From Mycobacterium sp. MS1601 (lineage in GTDB: Bacteria; Actinomycetota; Actinomycetes; Mycobacteriales; Mycobacteriaceae), in the NCBI RefSeq assembly GCF_001984215.1, contig NZ_CP019420.1, positions 2,666,001-2,730,000 of the forward strand: DNA of 64,000 bases, read 5' to 3'. Both the position numbers and the translations under genes were made by a program. The stretch's first letter is position 1; each line of letters begins with the position of its first letter. The notes beneath the pieces are model-generated. The model had not been told where the DNA came from. It saw only the letters and a program-made list of their open reading frames with translations, and did no database searches. Shown in pieces: positions 49,297-56,890 of this stretch.

Positions 49297-49625
49297 TCCT
49301 GGTCGGACCTATGGCGAGCGGTCATGCTGATGTTGGCGAACAGGTCGTCGAGCACCGCATTGACGGGGGTGTCGCGCAGCCGCTGTCGCACCCCGGACAC
49401 GAGGGTCTCGGCGAGATCGTTGACCTTGATGTTCTCGGTCATCGAGAAATCGCGCAACACGGCGAAGGCGCCTTGGGCATCCAGGTCGTAGAAGGCCATG
49501 AGAATGCCTTTGGCCTGCTCGATGACCGCCCGCTGCGACACAATCGTCTGTAGCTGAGCGGACACTTCGTCCTGTTGTTCGGGTGTCAAATGTGTTGCGT
49601 GCCCGTTGTCGTCAACATCGCTCAT
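49284..49625 (-). CDS. ANTAR-domain RNA-binding protein
   Basis: The 113-residue protein consists mostly of an ANTAR domain: LQTIVSQRAVIEQAKGILMA, FYDLDAQGAFAVLRDFSMTE and NIKVNDLAETLV. ANTAR domains bind paired hairpins in nascent RNA and prevent termination. No GAF or receiver domain is attached, so the input is unknown. ATG 49625 has GGGGA upstream. It lies next to hsp20 on the same strand, with a gap of about 97 nt. Confidence 0.85.
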   Translation of the reverse strand: MSDVDDNGHATHLTPEQQDEVSAQLQTIVSQRAVIEQAKGILMAFYDLDAQGAFAVLRDFSMTENIKVNDLAETLVSGVRQRLRDTPVNAVLDDLFANISMTARHRSDQDYSS

Positions 49626-49722
49626 CGCGTCCCCATCGTGAAAGACGGTGCAGGGCAACCCATGTGGCAGGCACCGTGGCGGGTGTGAAGGAGCCACCCG
49701 CCACGGTGTCCGCGGTGGTCAC

Positions 49723-50169
49723 CTATGCGTCGATGGTTGTTCTCTCGATCGGGGTGGACGTTGCGGTGTGGCTGACTTCGATCTTGCGTGGCTTGGCCCG
49801 CTCGGCCACCGGAATGGTCACCGTCAGCACACCGTTCTCGTAAGTCGCCGAGATGGCTGAGGTGTCGATGTTGTCGCCGAGTGAGAGTTGGCGGCGGTAC
49901 CCACCGGAGAAACGCTCGTTGGCCAACCACTGCGCTGAATCGTCGGAGCGAGCACTGCGGTGCGCCGAAATGGTCAGGGTGCCGCCGTCGACGCTGACGT
50001 CCACCGAGCCTGGGTCGATGCCCGGCAAGTCGGCGGTCAGCACGTAATGATCACCGATCTTGCACAAGTCCATCGGCATGAAGCGAGGAACACGGCTGGA
50101 ACCGGACTGGTTCGTGAGCAACCCGCGGGACAACACATCAAGGTCACTGAAGGGATCAAAACGAAGCAC
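49723..50169 (-). CDS. Hsp20/alpha-crystallin small heat-shock protein
   Basis: The 148-residue small heat-shock protein starts LRFDPFSDLDVLSRGLL. It has the alpha-crystallin domain MPMDLCKIGDHYVLTADLPG, VDVSVDGGTLTISAHR, and ATYENGVLTVTIPVAERAKP (the conserved GVLTV motif). It is an ATP-independent holdase chaperone of the mycobacterial Hsp18 type. GTG 50167-50169 is selected by GAGGAGG 8 nt upstream; longer frames lack a ribosome site and conserved sequence. A CIRCE element 72 nt upstream indicates HrcA control. Confidence 0.9.
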   Translation of the reverse strand: MLRFDPFSDLDVLSRGLLTNQSGSSRVPRFMPMDLCKIGDHYVLTADLPGIDPGSVDVSVDGGTLTISAHRSARSDDSAQWLANERFSGGYRRQLSLGDNIDTSAISATYENGVLTVTIPVAERAKPRKIEVSHTATSTPIERTTIDA

Positions 50170-50488
50170 AGTAATGCACCTCCTCGACACTCGCGGCCCG
50201 CCACCCTGGCGGGCGACCAAATCACTGTGCACCGCCGAGATTAGCACTCGACTATCGAGAGTGCCAGATCTTTTTTGCCCCTTTTTTGTTGCTGGCCGCA
50301 GTACGCAGGCGCCCTCGCGGCAGCCGAAACCGGGTCTGCTCCGCCTCGCCGCGGCGGGGCATACGTTCGGGGAGTGGATGTTCGGGGGCAGGCTTCGACA
50401 TTCCCGCCGATGGACCACCATCGCCGCGGTTCACCGTGAGCACGCTCCGCGAGGTTGCGGAGCCCCGGGTGACTAGACTGGTCGATTT
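50170..50488. other. intergenic region between divergent hsp20 and azoreductase genes
   Basis: These 319 bp contain the CIRCE element (50241-50267), two T6 runs just beyond it (50271-50276 and 50282-50287), and a TAGACT (50474-50479) that could be the -10 of the azoreductase gene at 9-nt spacing. I see no gene in it. Confidence 0.5.
50241..50267 (-). promoter_or_regulatory. CIRCE element (HrcA operator) of hsp20
   Basis: TTAGCACTC (50241-50249), nine bases, then GAGTGCCAG (50259-50267). The left arm matches the CIRCE consensus TTAGCACTC-N9-GAGTGCTAA fully and the right arm at 7 of 9. HrcA would repress hsp20 until heat or protein stress. Confidence 0.8.
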
Positions 50489-51097
50489 GTGACCTACATA
50501 CTGCAGCTCGACTCGTCAGCCAACCTCGCCTCGTCGGCATCGCGGCAGCTGACAGCCGAGTTCGCACAACGGTGGGCCGCCGCAGGGCCGGGGCGCGAGA
50601 TTCGTCGCCGTGACCTGCACGCCGACCAGTTGCCTCACCTGCACACCAATGCGTTGCATTTCACCGCGGAGCTGGAACCCGAGGGCAGTGTCACTCCCAC
50701 CCCTGAGGCGCGCCGCCTGCAGGACGAACTGCTCGCCGAGCTCAGCGACGCGGCCGCAGTGGTGATCGGCGCCCCGATGTACAACTACTCGATGCCGTCG
50801 ACGCTGAAGGCGTGGCTGGACTACGTCCACGTCATCGGCGCCACTTCGCCTGCGGCACAGGGCATCGCCCCGTTGGCGGGCAAGCCGGTGGTGGTGATCT
50901 CGGCGCGCGCCACACCAACCGGTGCCGACGTGGAGACCGACTTCGTGATCGGTCCGTTTTTCGGCATCCTCGGCGGTTTCATGGGTATGGCGGTCCAGGG
51001 TTTTGTGGTGCACACCGAACCGCCGGCCAATCCCGGTGATTTCCACCGTCCCGTCGCCGAGGTGCAAGCCGAGCTGGCCGCCGTTCACATCGCGTAA
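50489..51097 (+). CDS. azoR: FMN-dependent NADH-azoreductase (AzoR-like)
   Basis: The 202-residue flavodoxin-like reductase begins MTYILQLDSSANLASSASRQL. The FMN-binding loop APMYNYSMPSTLKAWLDYV (about residues 92-110) is the AzoR hallmark. VVVISARATPTGADVETD forms the second flavin contact. It reduces azo dyes and quinones with NADH and probably protects from quinone stress. GTG 50489 is the start; TAGACT 9 nt upstream may be its -10. The 3' end overlaps the convergent PPOX gene by 13 nt. Confidence 0.85.
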   Translation: MTYILQLDSSANLASSASRQLTAEFAQRWAAAGPGREIRRRDLHADQLPHLHTNALHFTAELEPEGSVTPTPEARRLQDELLAELSDAAAVVIGAPMYNYSMPSTLKAWLDYVHVIGATSPAAQGIAPLAGKPVVVISARATPTGADVETDFVIGPFFGILGGFMGMAVQGFVVHTEPPANPGDFHRPVAEVQAELAAVHIA

Positions 51098-51504
51098 CTG
51101 CTGACCTTCTCCGGCTGGATCACCAGGCGAAGCCAGTTCTGCGTCGACATCTCGGCCAGGTCGGCGGCGCGGCCCGGAACAGCGAGGTCCCAGTAGCGTG
51201 CCGCCAAGCGGTGCAGCAGTTCGTCTGCGCCGTCGTGTTCGAGAGTGACGGCGCCTGCCACCGAGACCCAATGCTCGCGTTCGCCGACGGGTGCGGACAC
51301 CACCAGCGAGGCGCGCGAATCCTTCTGTAGAAGACGCACTTTCGCCGTATCTGGGCCGGTGAACAGCTGCACCGTGCCGTCGTCGGCGGCTTCGAACCAG
51401 ACAGGCCGAGGTTGCGGTGGCTGCGGGCCACCGGCCACCGTCAGGAAGCCGTACAGGGGGCGGCGCAGCAGTTCGAGATCCTGGGTGGACAGTGTTGTGC
51501 TCAT
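51085..51504 (-). CDS. PPOX-class pyridoxamine 5'-phosphate oxidase-fold protein
   Basis: The 139-residue split-barrel flavin/F420-binding type protein has LLRRPLYGFLTVAGGPQPPQ, PVWFEAADDGTVQLFTGPDT, KVRLLQKDSRASLVVSAP and EHWVSVAGAVTL. The family includes F420- or FMN-dependent reductases and biliverdin reductases in mycobacteria. The cofactor is not certain from sequence. ATG 51504 overlaps the NmrA-like stop (ATGA); a GTG nine bases upstream is possible. It is the second gene of the NmrA operon. Confidence 0.8.
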   Translation of the reverse strand: MSTTLSTQDLELLRRPLYGFLTVAGGPQPPQPRPVWFEAADDGTVQLFTGPDTAKVRLLQKDSRASLVVSAPVGEREHWVSVAGAVTLEHDGADELLHRLAARYWDLAVPGRAADLAEMSTQNWLRLVIQPEKVSSYAM

Positions 51505-52334
51505 CGGGTCCACGCCCCGGCGGCGGCAGCCCGTACCGCGTAGTCCTCGAACGTCCGCGGCGGTCGCCCCAGTAGGTTGGCCACCCCGCCGGTGGTGGAC
51601 GCGATCGCGCCCCGCTCCATCAGGGCGAACATCTCGGCGACGTGGTGTGCATCCTCGTCGCTGACCCCCTGCGCCTGCAGATCGGCGACGAACTCCTCGG
51701 CGGAGATCTGCTTGTAGGTGATGCAGCGGCCCGAGGTCTGGGAGATCAGCTCGACGGCCTCGGCGAAGGTGATGGAACGCGGCCCCGTCAGCTCGTAGGT
51801 CTGCCCGCCGTGCCTGCCGGGTTCGGACAACACCAGGGCCGCGGCGTCGGCGACATCCTCGACGTCGATGAGTGGCTCGGGCTTGGTGCTGGGCAGCGCG
51901 AGTTCACCTGCCACCAGGGCAGCGTGGAAGATGTCCTCATCGAAGTTCTGCGCGAAGTTGTTGGGCCGCAAGATCGTCCACTCCAGTGTGGAGCTGCGCA
52001 CGGCTTCCTCGCCGGCTCGCATGTCGAGCCCGAAGCTGGAGTTGCCCCAGGTGTCGGCGCCGCGGCCGGACAGCAGGACCAGTCGTCGTACTCCGCGCTC
52101 TTGGGCCAGGGAGACGAAATCCCGCACCGGCCCGGGATCGCGCGGAGCCACCAGATAGAGGGCCGTGACGTCCCGCAGTGCGGTGTCCCAGCTGGCCGGA
52201 TCGGACCAGTCGAACGGTGTCTGGCTGGATCGCGAGGCGGCGCGTACCGGGATTCCACGCAGACGTAGCCGTGGAACGAGCCTGCGGCCCGTCTTGCCGC
52301 TGGCGGCCAGCACAAGGGTGTTGTGATGTGTCAT
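51501..52334 (-). CDS. NmrA-like NAD(P)-binding oxidoreductase
   Basis: The 277-residue atypical SDR has the dinucleotide loop VLAASGKTGRRLVPRL, LYLVAPRDPGPV, and VLLSGRGADTWG. It then has WTILRPNNFAQNF, EPLIDVEDVADAAALVL and GQTYELTGPRSITFAEA. The family includes NAD(P)H sensors (NmrA) and quinone reductases. The start ATG 52332-52334 was chosen at the conserved N-terminus. It is coupled to the PPOX gene and divergent from an AraC regulator, a frequent target/regulator pair, with repeated operators between. Confidence 0.82.
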   Translation of the reverse strand: MTHHNTLVLAASGKTGRRLVPRLRLRGIPVRAASRSSQTPFDWSDPASWDTALRDVTALYLVAPRDPGPVRDFVSLAQERGVRRLVLLSGRGADTWGNSSFGLDMRAGEEAVRSSTLEWTILRPNNFAQNFDEDIFHAALVAGELALPSTKPEPLIDVEDVADAAALVLSEPGRHGGQTYELTGPRSITFAEAVELISQTSGRCITYKQISAEEFVADLQAQGVSDEDAHHVAEMFALMERGAIASTTGGVANLLGRPPRTFEDYAVRAAAAGAWTR

Positions 52335-52349
52335 GGCTTCGAGCCAACC

Positions 52350-52409
52350 GGGAATGACTGGACGATTCCATGGGTAAAAAGCGGGAATGCCTGTCCATTC
52401 GTCTAACCT
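52350..52409. promoter_or_regulatory. two operator-like repeats and leaderless -10 between nmrA-like and araC-like genes
   Basis: GGGAATGACTGGACGATTCC (52350-52369) and GGGAATGCCTGTCCATTC (52383-52400) are direct copies 33 bp apart, each an inverted repeat of GAATG. TAACCT (52404-52409) is a -10 with 7 nt to GTG 52417. The AraC regulator is the likely ligand. Confidence 0.5.
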
Positions 52410-52416
52410 GACGAAG

Positions 52417-53355
52417 GTGGATGCATTTGCCGACCTGTTTCGCGGGGTGCGGGCGCACGGTTCACTGTTCGGCAGCACGGCGTTGAGCCCGCCGTGGTCG
52501 CTGCACTTCGTCGACGGTGCGCCCCTGACTTTGTGCACCATCCTCAACGGCTCGGGTTGGATCGTGCCCGAGCACGGGTCGCCTGAGCCGCTGCGTTCCT
52601 ACGAGACGGTGGTGGTGCGTGGGCCGGGGACGTTCACCTTTGTCGACGACCTGGACACGCAGGCGGAATCGGTGCCATGCGGCGAATTCTGCGCGACGCC
52701 CGAGCTGGGCGGCACCCAGCACCGGCTGGGCTGGGCGGACGCTGATGGCGGCGAGGGCGCGACGTTGATCGTCGGGGCCTATCCGGTGGGTGGTGAGATC
52801 AACCGTCGGTTGCTGGACGCGCTACCGGTGGTGTTGCGGGTCGAGGCCGGCGGTACCGGTGATCCCGTGTTGGACCACGTGGCCGCCGAGGTGGCCGTCG
52901 ACCGGCCGGGGCAGCAGGTGGTGCTGGACCGGCTGTTGGACTGGATGTTGGTGTGCACGTTGCGGGAGTGGTTCGACCGGCCTGACAGCCAGCCGCCGGC
53001 TTGGTGGGCCGCGCAGCGCGATCCGGTGGCCGGCGAAGCCCTACGACTCATGCACGGCGAACCCGCCGCTTCGTGGACGGTGGCGATGTTGGCACGACGA
53101 ATCGGAGTGTCGCGCTCTACGCTGGCCAAGCGGTTCACCGATCTGGTGGGCGAACCGCCGCTGACCTATCTGACGAGCTGGCGGATGACGCTGGCAGCGG
53201 ACCTGCTGGTGCAGCACAAGGCTGCCACCATCGCGGAAGTGGCCGGCGCCGTGGGGTATTCGGATCCATTCGGGTTCAGCGCAGCGTTCAAGCGGGTACG
53301 CGGGATGAACCCGAGTGAGTTCCGGCGGGTTGCGGCGCCTGCCTCAGGTCAGTGA
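52417..53355 (+). CDS. AraC-family regulator with cupin N-domain
   Basis: The 312-residue protein has an N-terminal cupin_6-type sensing domain (VDAFADLFRGVRAHGSLFG, LCTILNGSGWIVPEHG) and a C-terminal AraC domain. The latter has WTVAMLARRIGVSRSTLAKR, VGEPPLTYLTSWRM, and IAEVAGAVGYSDPFGFSAAF. GTG 52417 is preferred over ATG 52387, because the latter lies inside the second operator repeat and the GTG is exactly 7 nt from a TAACCT -10. It should control the divergent NmrA-PPOX operon and perhaps itself; such regulators often respond to small electrophiles. Confidence 0.85.
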   Translation: MDAFADLFRGVRAHGSLFGSTALSPPWSLHFVDGAPLTLCTILNGSGWIVPEHGSPEPLRSYETVVVRGPGTFTFVDDLDTQAESVPCGEFCATPELGGTQHRLGWADADGGEGATLIVGAYPVGGEINRRLLDALPVVLRVEAGGTGDPVLDHVAAEVAVDRPGQQVVLDRLLDWMLVCTLREWFDRPDSQPPAWWAAQRDPVAGEALRLMHGEPAASWTVAMLARRIGVSRSTLAKRFTDLVGEPPLTYLTSWRMTLAADLLVQHKAATIAEVAGAVGYSDPFGFSAAFKRVRGMNPSEFRRVAAPASGQ

Positions 53356-53392
53356 TGACCGTCGGTTGGAATGTGCCGTCGAGGAAGAAGGC

Positions 53393-53644
53393 TCAGGCGG
53401 CGTTACGGCTGGTGATGTAGAGCGGGAAGCACATCTCCCAGAGCAGCAGCACCGCGAGTGACCACACCAAGGGCTTCTTCAACTGCACCGAACCCACGCT
53501 CGAGATGATCGGGCGGCCCCGGTGAGCAGAGGCGGTGGCGTCCCGATAGACCCACACGGCACTGATGACCATGACCGCCACCACTGCAACCAACACCGTG
53601 ATCAAGCCGCCGACGGTGCTGCCCGCCGGTACTGGAAGAAACAT
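53393..53644 (-). CDS. small two-TM membrane protein
   Basis: The 83-residue protein has two TM helices (VGGLITVLVAVVAVMVISAV and PLVWSLAVLLLWEMCFPLYI) joined by a short basic loop with YRDATASAHRGRPI. I do not recognise a named family; similar small proteins are common in actinobacteria. The ribosome site GGAGAGG lies before the ATG at 53644. It is transcribed in the direction of the SDR downstream of it (both minus) with a 73-nt gap. Confidence 0.65.
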   Translation of the reverse strand: MFLPVPAGSTVGGLITVLVAVVAVMVISAVWVYRDATASAHRGRPIISSVGSVQLKKPLVWSLAVLLLWEMCFPLYITSRNAA

Positions 53645-53717
53645 TGCGACCTCTCCTGCCGTCCCGCTGACGGTAGAAGATACCGGCTGCGGGGCAGGTC
53701 TGTCGGGTCGCTGAGTA

Positions 53718-54296
53718 TCAGGCGGTCATCTGGTAGTTGGCCCGGCCGACGTAGACCATGCCGGATGGGGCAGCGGCGTCGACCGCGCTGACCACGGCCG
53801 CTGCGACCTGCCGGCGGCTGGTGATGTCGCCCGAGACGACAGTGAACGAGACACCGGCCTGCGCGAATTCGGACCGCAGGGCATACAGCGCGGTCTCGCC
53901 GGCCCGCATGCTGGCGGCGGCGGCGGCGTACCCCTTCGGTACGGCCTTCGCGGGATAGAAGTGCGCCTGGTGGCTGGTGGCGAAGACAATGCGTGCGCCG
54001 ACGGGCATCAGCGGCACGGCTTGCCGAGCCAACCGCCGCTGGGCCTCGGGGCTGAGGCTTACCGCGTCGGCCGGATCGGAGTCGATGTCCAGGCCGCAGG
54101 ACGCGTTGATGACCACCGCGTCGAGGTGGCCGTACTGCGCGCCGATGGAATCGATGACAGCCGAAATGCTGTCCTCATCCCAGCGGGCGGCGGTGACCAC
54201 GCGGGTACCTGCGGCGGAAAGGAGCCTGGCAGCCTCTGTGCCGACGCCTCCGGCTGCGCCGGTGACCAGGACGATTCGTTCGGGCTGGTGTCCCAT
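53718..54296 (-). CDS. SDR-fold protein with altered active site
   Basis: The 192-residue short SDR has the cofactor loop VTGAAGGVGTEAARLL (about residues 11-26), LDAVVINASCGLD and IVFATSHQAHF. In the active-site segment KGYAAAAASMRAGETALYAL, the Tyr is present but the Lys expected at Tyr+4 is Ala; related mycobacterial SDRs keep a SKRAGE motif where this one has SMRAGE. Activity is therefore uncertain, and it may act as a binding or sensor protein. GGAAGGAAC serves as ribosome site. Confidence 0.75.
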   Translation of the reverse strand: MGHQPERIVLVTGAAGGVGTEAARLLSAAGTRVVTAARWDEDSISAVIDSIGAQYGHLDAVVINASCGLDIDSDPADAVSLSPEAQRRLARQAVPLMPVGARIVFATSHQAHFYPAKAVPKGYAAAAASMRAGETALYALRSEFAQAGVSFTVVSGDITSRRQVAAAVVSAVDAAAPSGMVYVGRANYQMTA

Positions 54297-54467
54297 GTCG
54301 AGTTCCTTCCGTCACTTCCTCCGGTGCTGAGCACCCACCGTACCGCAGATCTTAAGAAAAATAAGGACTACTTAAGGTCACGGTAAGGCGATGATCGAGA
54401 CTCGGAAAGGCTTTAGGACCCAACATCGCGCGACCAAAGCCGCTGCCACGGGCCCACGCGACGGAAC

Positions 54468-54473
54468 TAGCGT
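54468..54473 (+). promoter_or_regulatory. -10 element of the VOC gene, leaderless
   Basis: TAGCGT lies exactly 7 nt before GTG 54481 and supports that start over an in-frame GTG at 54472, which overlaps the element. Confidence 0.4.
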
Positions 54474-54480
54474 GACACAG

Positions 54481-54834
54481 GTGAGCACACATGAAGTGAA
54501 GATGATCCTGCTGTCCACGGACGACCTGGACGAGTCCATCGGGTTCTATGCCGACACCCTTGGCATGACGCTGAAGTTCCGCGACGGCGCGCACTTCGCC
54601 GCTCTCGATGGCGGACCGGTGACGTTGGCGCTGGCGACGTCGGTGGACCATCCCATCCCCGGCCAAGTGGTGGTCGGGATCAAGACCGCGGACGTCGATG
54701 CCGCCGCCAAAGCGGTCGAGGCCAGCGGTGGCGGCATCGTGCGCGGCCCATACGACGACGCCCATGAACGTCGAGCAGTGGTCTACGACAACATGGGCAA
54801 TGGTCTGGTGTTCTACAGTCCGCTGACGCGCTGA
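54481..54834 (+). CDS. VOC/glyoxalase-superfamily protein
   Basis: The 117-residue single VOC module has HEVKMILLSTDDLDESIGFY, DTLGMTLKFRDGAHFAALDG, ASGGGIVRGPYDDAHERRAV and VYDNMGNGLVFYSPL. Members include glyoxalases, dioxygenases and resistance proteins, with two beta-alpha-beta-beta-beta motifs often coordinating a metal. The metal ligands here are not obvious apart from the N-terminal acidic/His residues. GTG 54481 follows a leaderless -10. It is a single gene; the divergent SDR lies upstream. Confidence 0.75.
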   Translation: MSTHEVKMILLSTDDLDESIGFYADTLGMTLKFRDGAHFAALDGGPVTLALATSVDHPIPGQVVVGIKTADVDAAAKAVEASGGGIVRGPYDDAHERRAVVYDNMGNGLVFYSPLTR

Positions 54835-54837
54835 CTT

Positions 54838-55108
54838 TCAGACACTCTCGAACAGTCCGGAATCCGGCAGCGTACCCGCGGCCGGTTCCAGACCCCAGGC
54901 TCGGTAAGAACCCTCGTCAAGGACGTCGACGCTCAGGGTCGACGCGCGGCCGACCGGCTTCGGTGAGGGCGGGGACAAACTCTCCGACAGCCACCGACCC
55001 CAGCGCCGGAGACGTTGGGGTCAGGCCTCTCAGATACTCGGCCAAAGCAAGTCGAACCCATCCGAGGTGCCGTTCCCGCCGATGACGTCTGCTCATCTCA
55101 GCCTTCAT
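54838..55108 (-). pseudogene. degraded coding remnant, family unknown
   Basis: One minus-strand frame reads MKAEMSRRHRRERHLGWVRL and on through ALGSVAVGEFVPALTEAG before stopping at 54917-54919. A neighbouring frame carries on with STLSVDVLDEGSYRAWGLEP and ends ...LFESV at TGA 54838-54840. Both parts have coding-like composition. A single frame break near 54935-54960 would join them into about 90 residues. I do not recognise the protein. It lies just after the stop of the acyl-CoA dehydrogenase gene, on the same strand, so it may once have been cotranscribed. Confidence 0.35.
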
Positions 55109-55130
55109 TCCACCGCCCCGCCCGAAGGAT

Positions 55131-56771
55131 TCACCGCGCCGGCGCACGCTCGACGAGCCCGCGGCCGATGACCCGCAGCGCGAGAGTTTCATCGGCTCCC
55201 TCGAACAGTGCCAGTACCCGAGCATCCAGGAAGTACCGCGACACCGGGTATTCCTCGGCATAGCCGTAGCCTCCGTGCAATTGCTGCGCTTCGCGGGTCA
55301 CCCACTCCGCGGAGCGGCAAGCCACGGACTTGACCATCGAAGCCTCCAGCTGGCCCCCGCCTGCGGCCAACAAGTCTGCGACGTCGTAGGCGTAGGCCTG
55401 GCAGGCCGCCGCGTGGCAGGCCATCATGCCCAACTTCCATTGCGTCAGTTGGTAATCGAAGAGAATCCGGCCGAACACTGCACGCTCGTGGCTGTAGCGG
55501 AATGCCGCTCCCAGCGCTGCCTTCATCAGTCCGACGCCACGAGCCGCCGTCTGGGTCCGGCCATTGGCGAAGGCGTTCATCTGCAGATAGAAGCCCCGCC
55601 CCAGTGCGTCATCGCCGCCGATCAAACAGTCCGCCGGCACACGTAGGTCATCGAAGCTGATCTCGAAACTGTGCATACCTCGATAGCCGATGGTGGGGAT
55701 TGCCTGGGCTTCGAGACGTCCGCCGTGTGGGCTGTCCCAGGTCCAGGTGTGACCGGTGAAGGCGGGCTTCTCCACCACGAACAACGACAGGCCTTTGTGG
55801 CGCTGCTGCACAGTTCCGGTGCGGGCCATCACGAGCAGCAGTTCGGCCCGACCGCTGAATGTCGACCAGGTCTTGACCCCCTTGATGACGTAGTGGTCAC
55901 CGTCGCGGACGGCGCGCACCGTGAGATTGGCTGCGTCAGAGCCGTATCCGGGCTCGGTGACCGCCACCGCGACCATCTTCGCGCCGGCTGCTACGTCGGG
56001 CAGCCAACGTTTGGCCTGGGCGGCGTCGCCACCTTTCATCAAGGCGGTGGCCAGAATTTCGGGGCGGGTCACGAAGGGCCCGGCCAGTCCCATCGAGGCG
56101 CGGGTGATCTCCTCGGTGGCCACCAGCATGGCCAGCAGATCGTGGTGACTGTGGGCCGAGTCCCCACCGGTGGAGGAGCCGCCGTACTCCTCGGGAATGC
56201 CCATCCCGAAGAACCCCATGGCGGCCAGTTCGTCGATGACTGCATCGGGGATGTCCTGATCATGTCGGTGCAACGCCTCGGCGAAGGGTTCGATCCGATC
56301 CCGGCCGAACTCACGGAACACCGTGCGCGCGGTGTCCAGATCCTCTCCGATCGGCAGGTCGCGGTATCCCTGTGTTGGCAGTCGTCTGGCAATCGCGGTC
56401 AGTAGCTCGGCGTCGCGCGCCGCCGCCAGAGCGGAGGCCGGGAACTCGACTCCGTTACCCCACAGTGTCTGGCGCCCTGCTGATTTCGACAGCACCTCGC
56501 CGGCCACGTATCCGGCGAACCCCAGGGCCAACGAGTCGCCGTCAGGCCCGGCGGTGCCGGCAGCGGCACGGCGGGCCAGTGACTGCCCCGCCCCCACCAG
56601 ACATGCCACCTGAGCCACGTCGACCAGGTCCACCTGGTGGGCGTCAAGGGCTTGCTGGTCGACGCGGCCCTCGGCACTGCGAGTGCTGCTCGCGAGCGTG
56701 TCGACCGCGGTGCTGAGGTGACGCTGTGCCGTCTCCAACAGGTCCTGAGCTGAGTCGATGCACTCAGACAT
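55131..56771 (-). CDS. acyl-CoA dehydrogenase with N-terminal extension (methylsuccinyl-CoA dehydrogenase-like)
   Basis: The 546-residue flavoenzyme has its catalytic core at about residues 160-546: VAVTEPGYGSDAANLTVRAV, KGVKTWSTFSGRAELL, RGVGLMKAALGAAFRYSHER, QQLHGGYGYAEEYPVSRYF and LFEGADETLAL (the Glu region). Ordinary FadE proteins are about 380-400 residues. The extra 150 residues at the N-terminus (EGRVDQQALDAHQVDLVDVA) resemble the extension of methylsuccinyl-CoA dehydrogenase from the ethylmalonyl-CoA pathway. That assignment is inferred from architecture. ATG 56769-56771 was chosen. It is divergent from the Zn-dehydrogenase operon around a shared palindrome. Confidence 0.8.
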   Translation of the reverse strand: MSECIDSAQDLLETAQRHLSTAVDTLASSTRSAEGRVDQQALDAHQVDLVDVAQVACLVGAGQSLARRAAAGTAGPDGDSLALGFAGYVAGEVLSKSAGRQTLWGNGVEFPASALAAARDAELLTAIARRLPTQGYRDLPIGEDLDTARTVFREFGRDRIEPFAEALHRHDQDIPDAVIDELAAMGFFGMGIPEEYGGSSTGGDSAHSHHDLLAMLVATEEITRASMGLAGPFVTRPEILATALMKGGDAAQAKRWLPDVAAGAKMVAVAVTEPGYGSDAANLTVRAVRDGDHYVIKGVKTWSTFSGRAELLLVMARTGTVQQRHKGLSLFVVEKPAFTGHTWTWDSPHGGRLEAQAIPTIGYRGMHSFEISFDDLRVPADCLIGGDDALGRGFYLQMNAFANGRTQTAARGVGLMKAALGAAFRYSHERAVFGRILFDYQLTQWKLGMMACHAAACQAYAYDVADLLAAGGGQLEASMVKSVACRSAEWVTREAQQLHGGYGYAEEYPVSRYFLDARVLALFEGADETLALRVIGRGLVERAPAR

Positions 56772-56849
56772 GAGTCCGTTCCTCTCCTGTGATGGCTGAT
56801 TGCGATGCCGTTCACTTGTGCCCCGCATCACACCGATGGTACCTTATTT

Positions 56850-56862
56850 CGAACGACGTTCG
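56850..56862. promoter_or_regulatory. palindromic operator between divergent fadE-like and adh genes
   Basis: CGAACG-A-CGTTCG is a perfect inverted repeat in the divergent promoter. TAAGGT on the minus strand (56841-56846) is a plausible -10 for the dehydrogenase gene. The IclR regulator encoded at the far end of the cluster is one candidate ligand. Confidence 0.45.
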
Positions 56863-56890
56863 TACATAGGAACAAACGAAAAGGGCGTTC

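Noticed and set aside
50271..50287. T-rich runs as a transcription terminator
   Set aside because: No stable stem precedes the T runs in the right orientation for either neighbour, and they lie next to the CIRCE element in a divergent promoter region.
52387..52416. ATG 52387 as start of the AraC gene
   Set aside because: It lies inside an operator repeat and has no ribosome site; GTG 52417 fits the leaderless -10.
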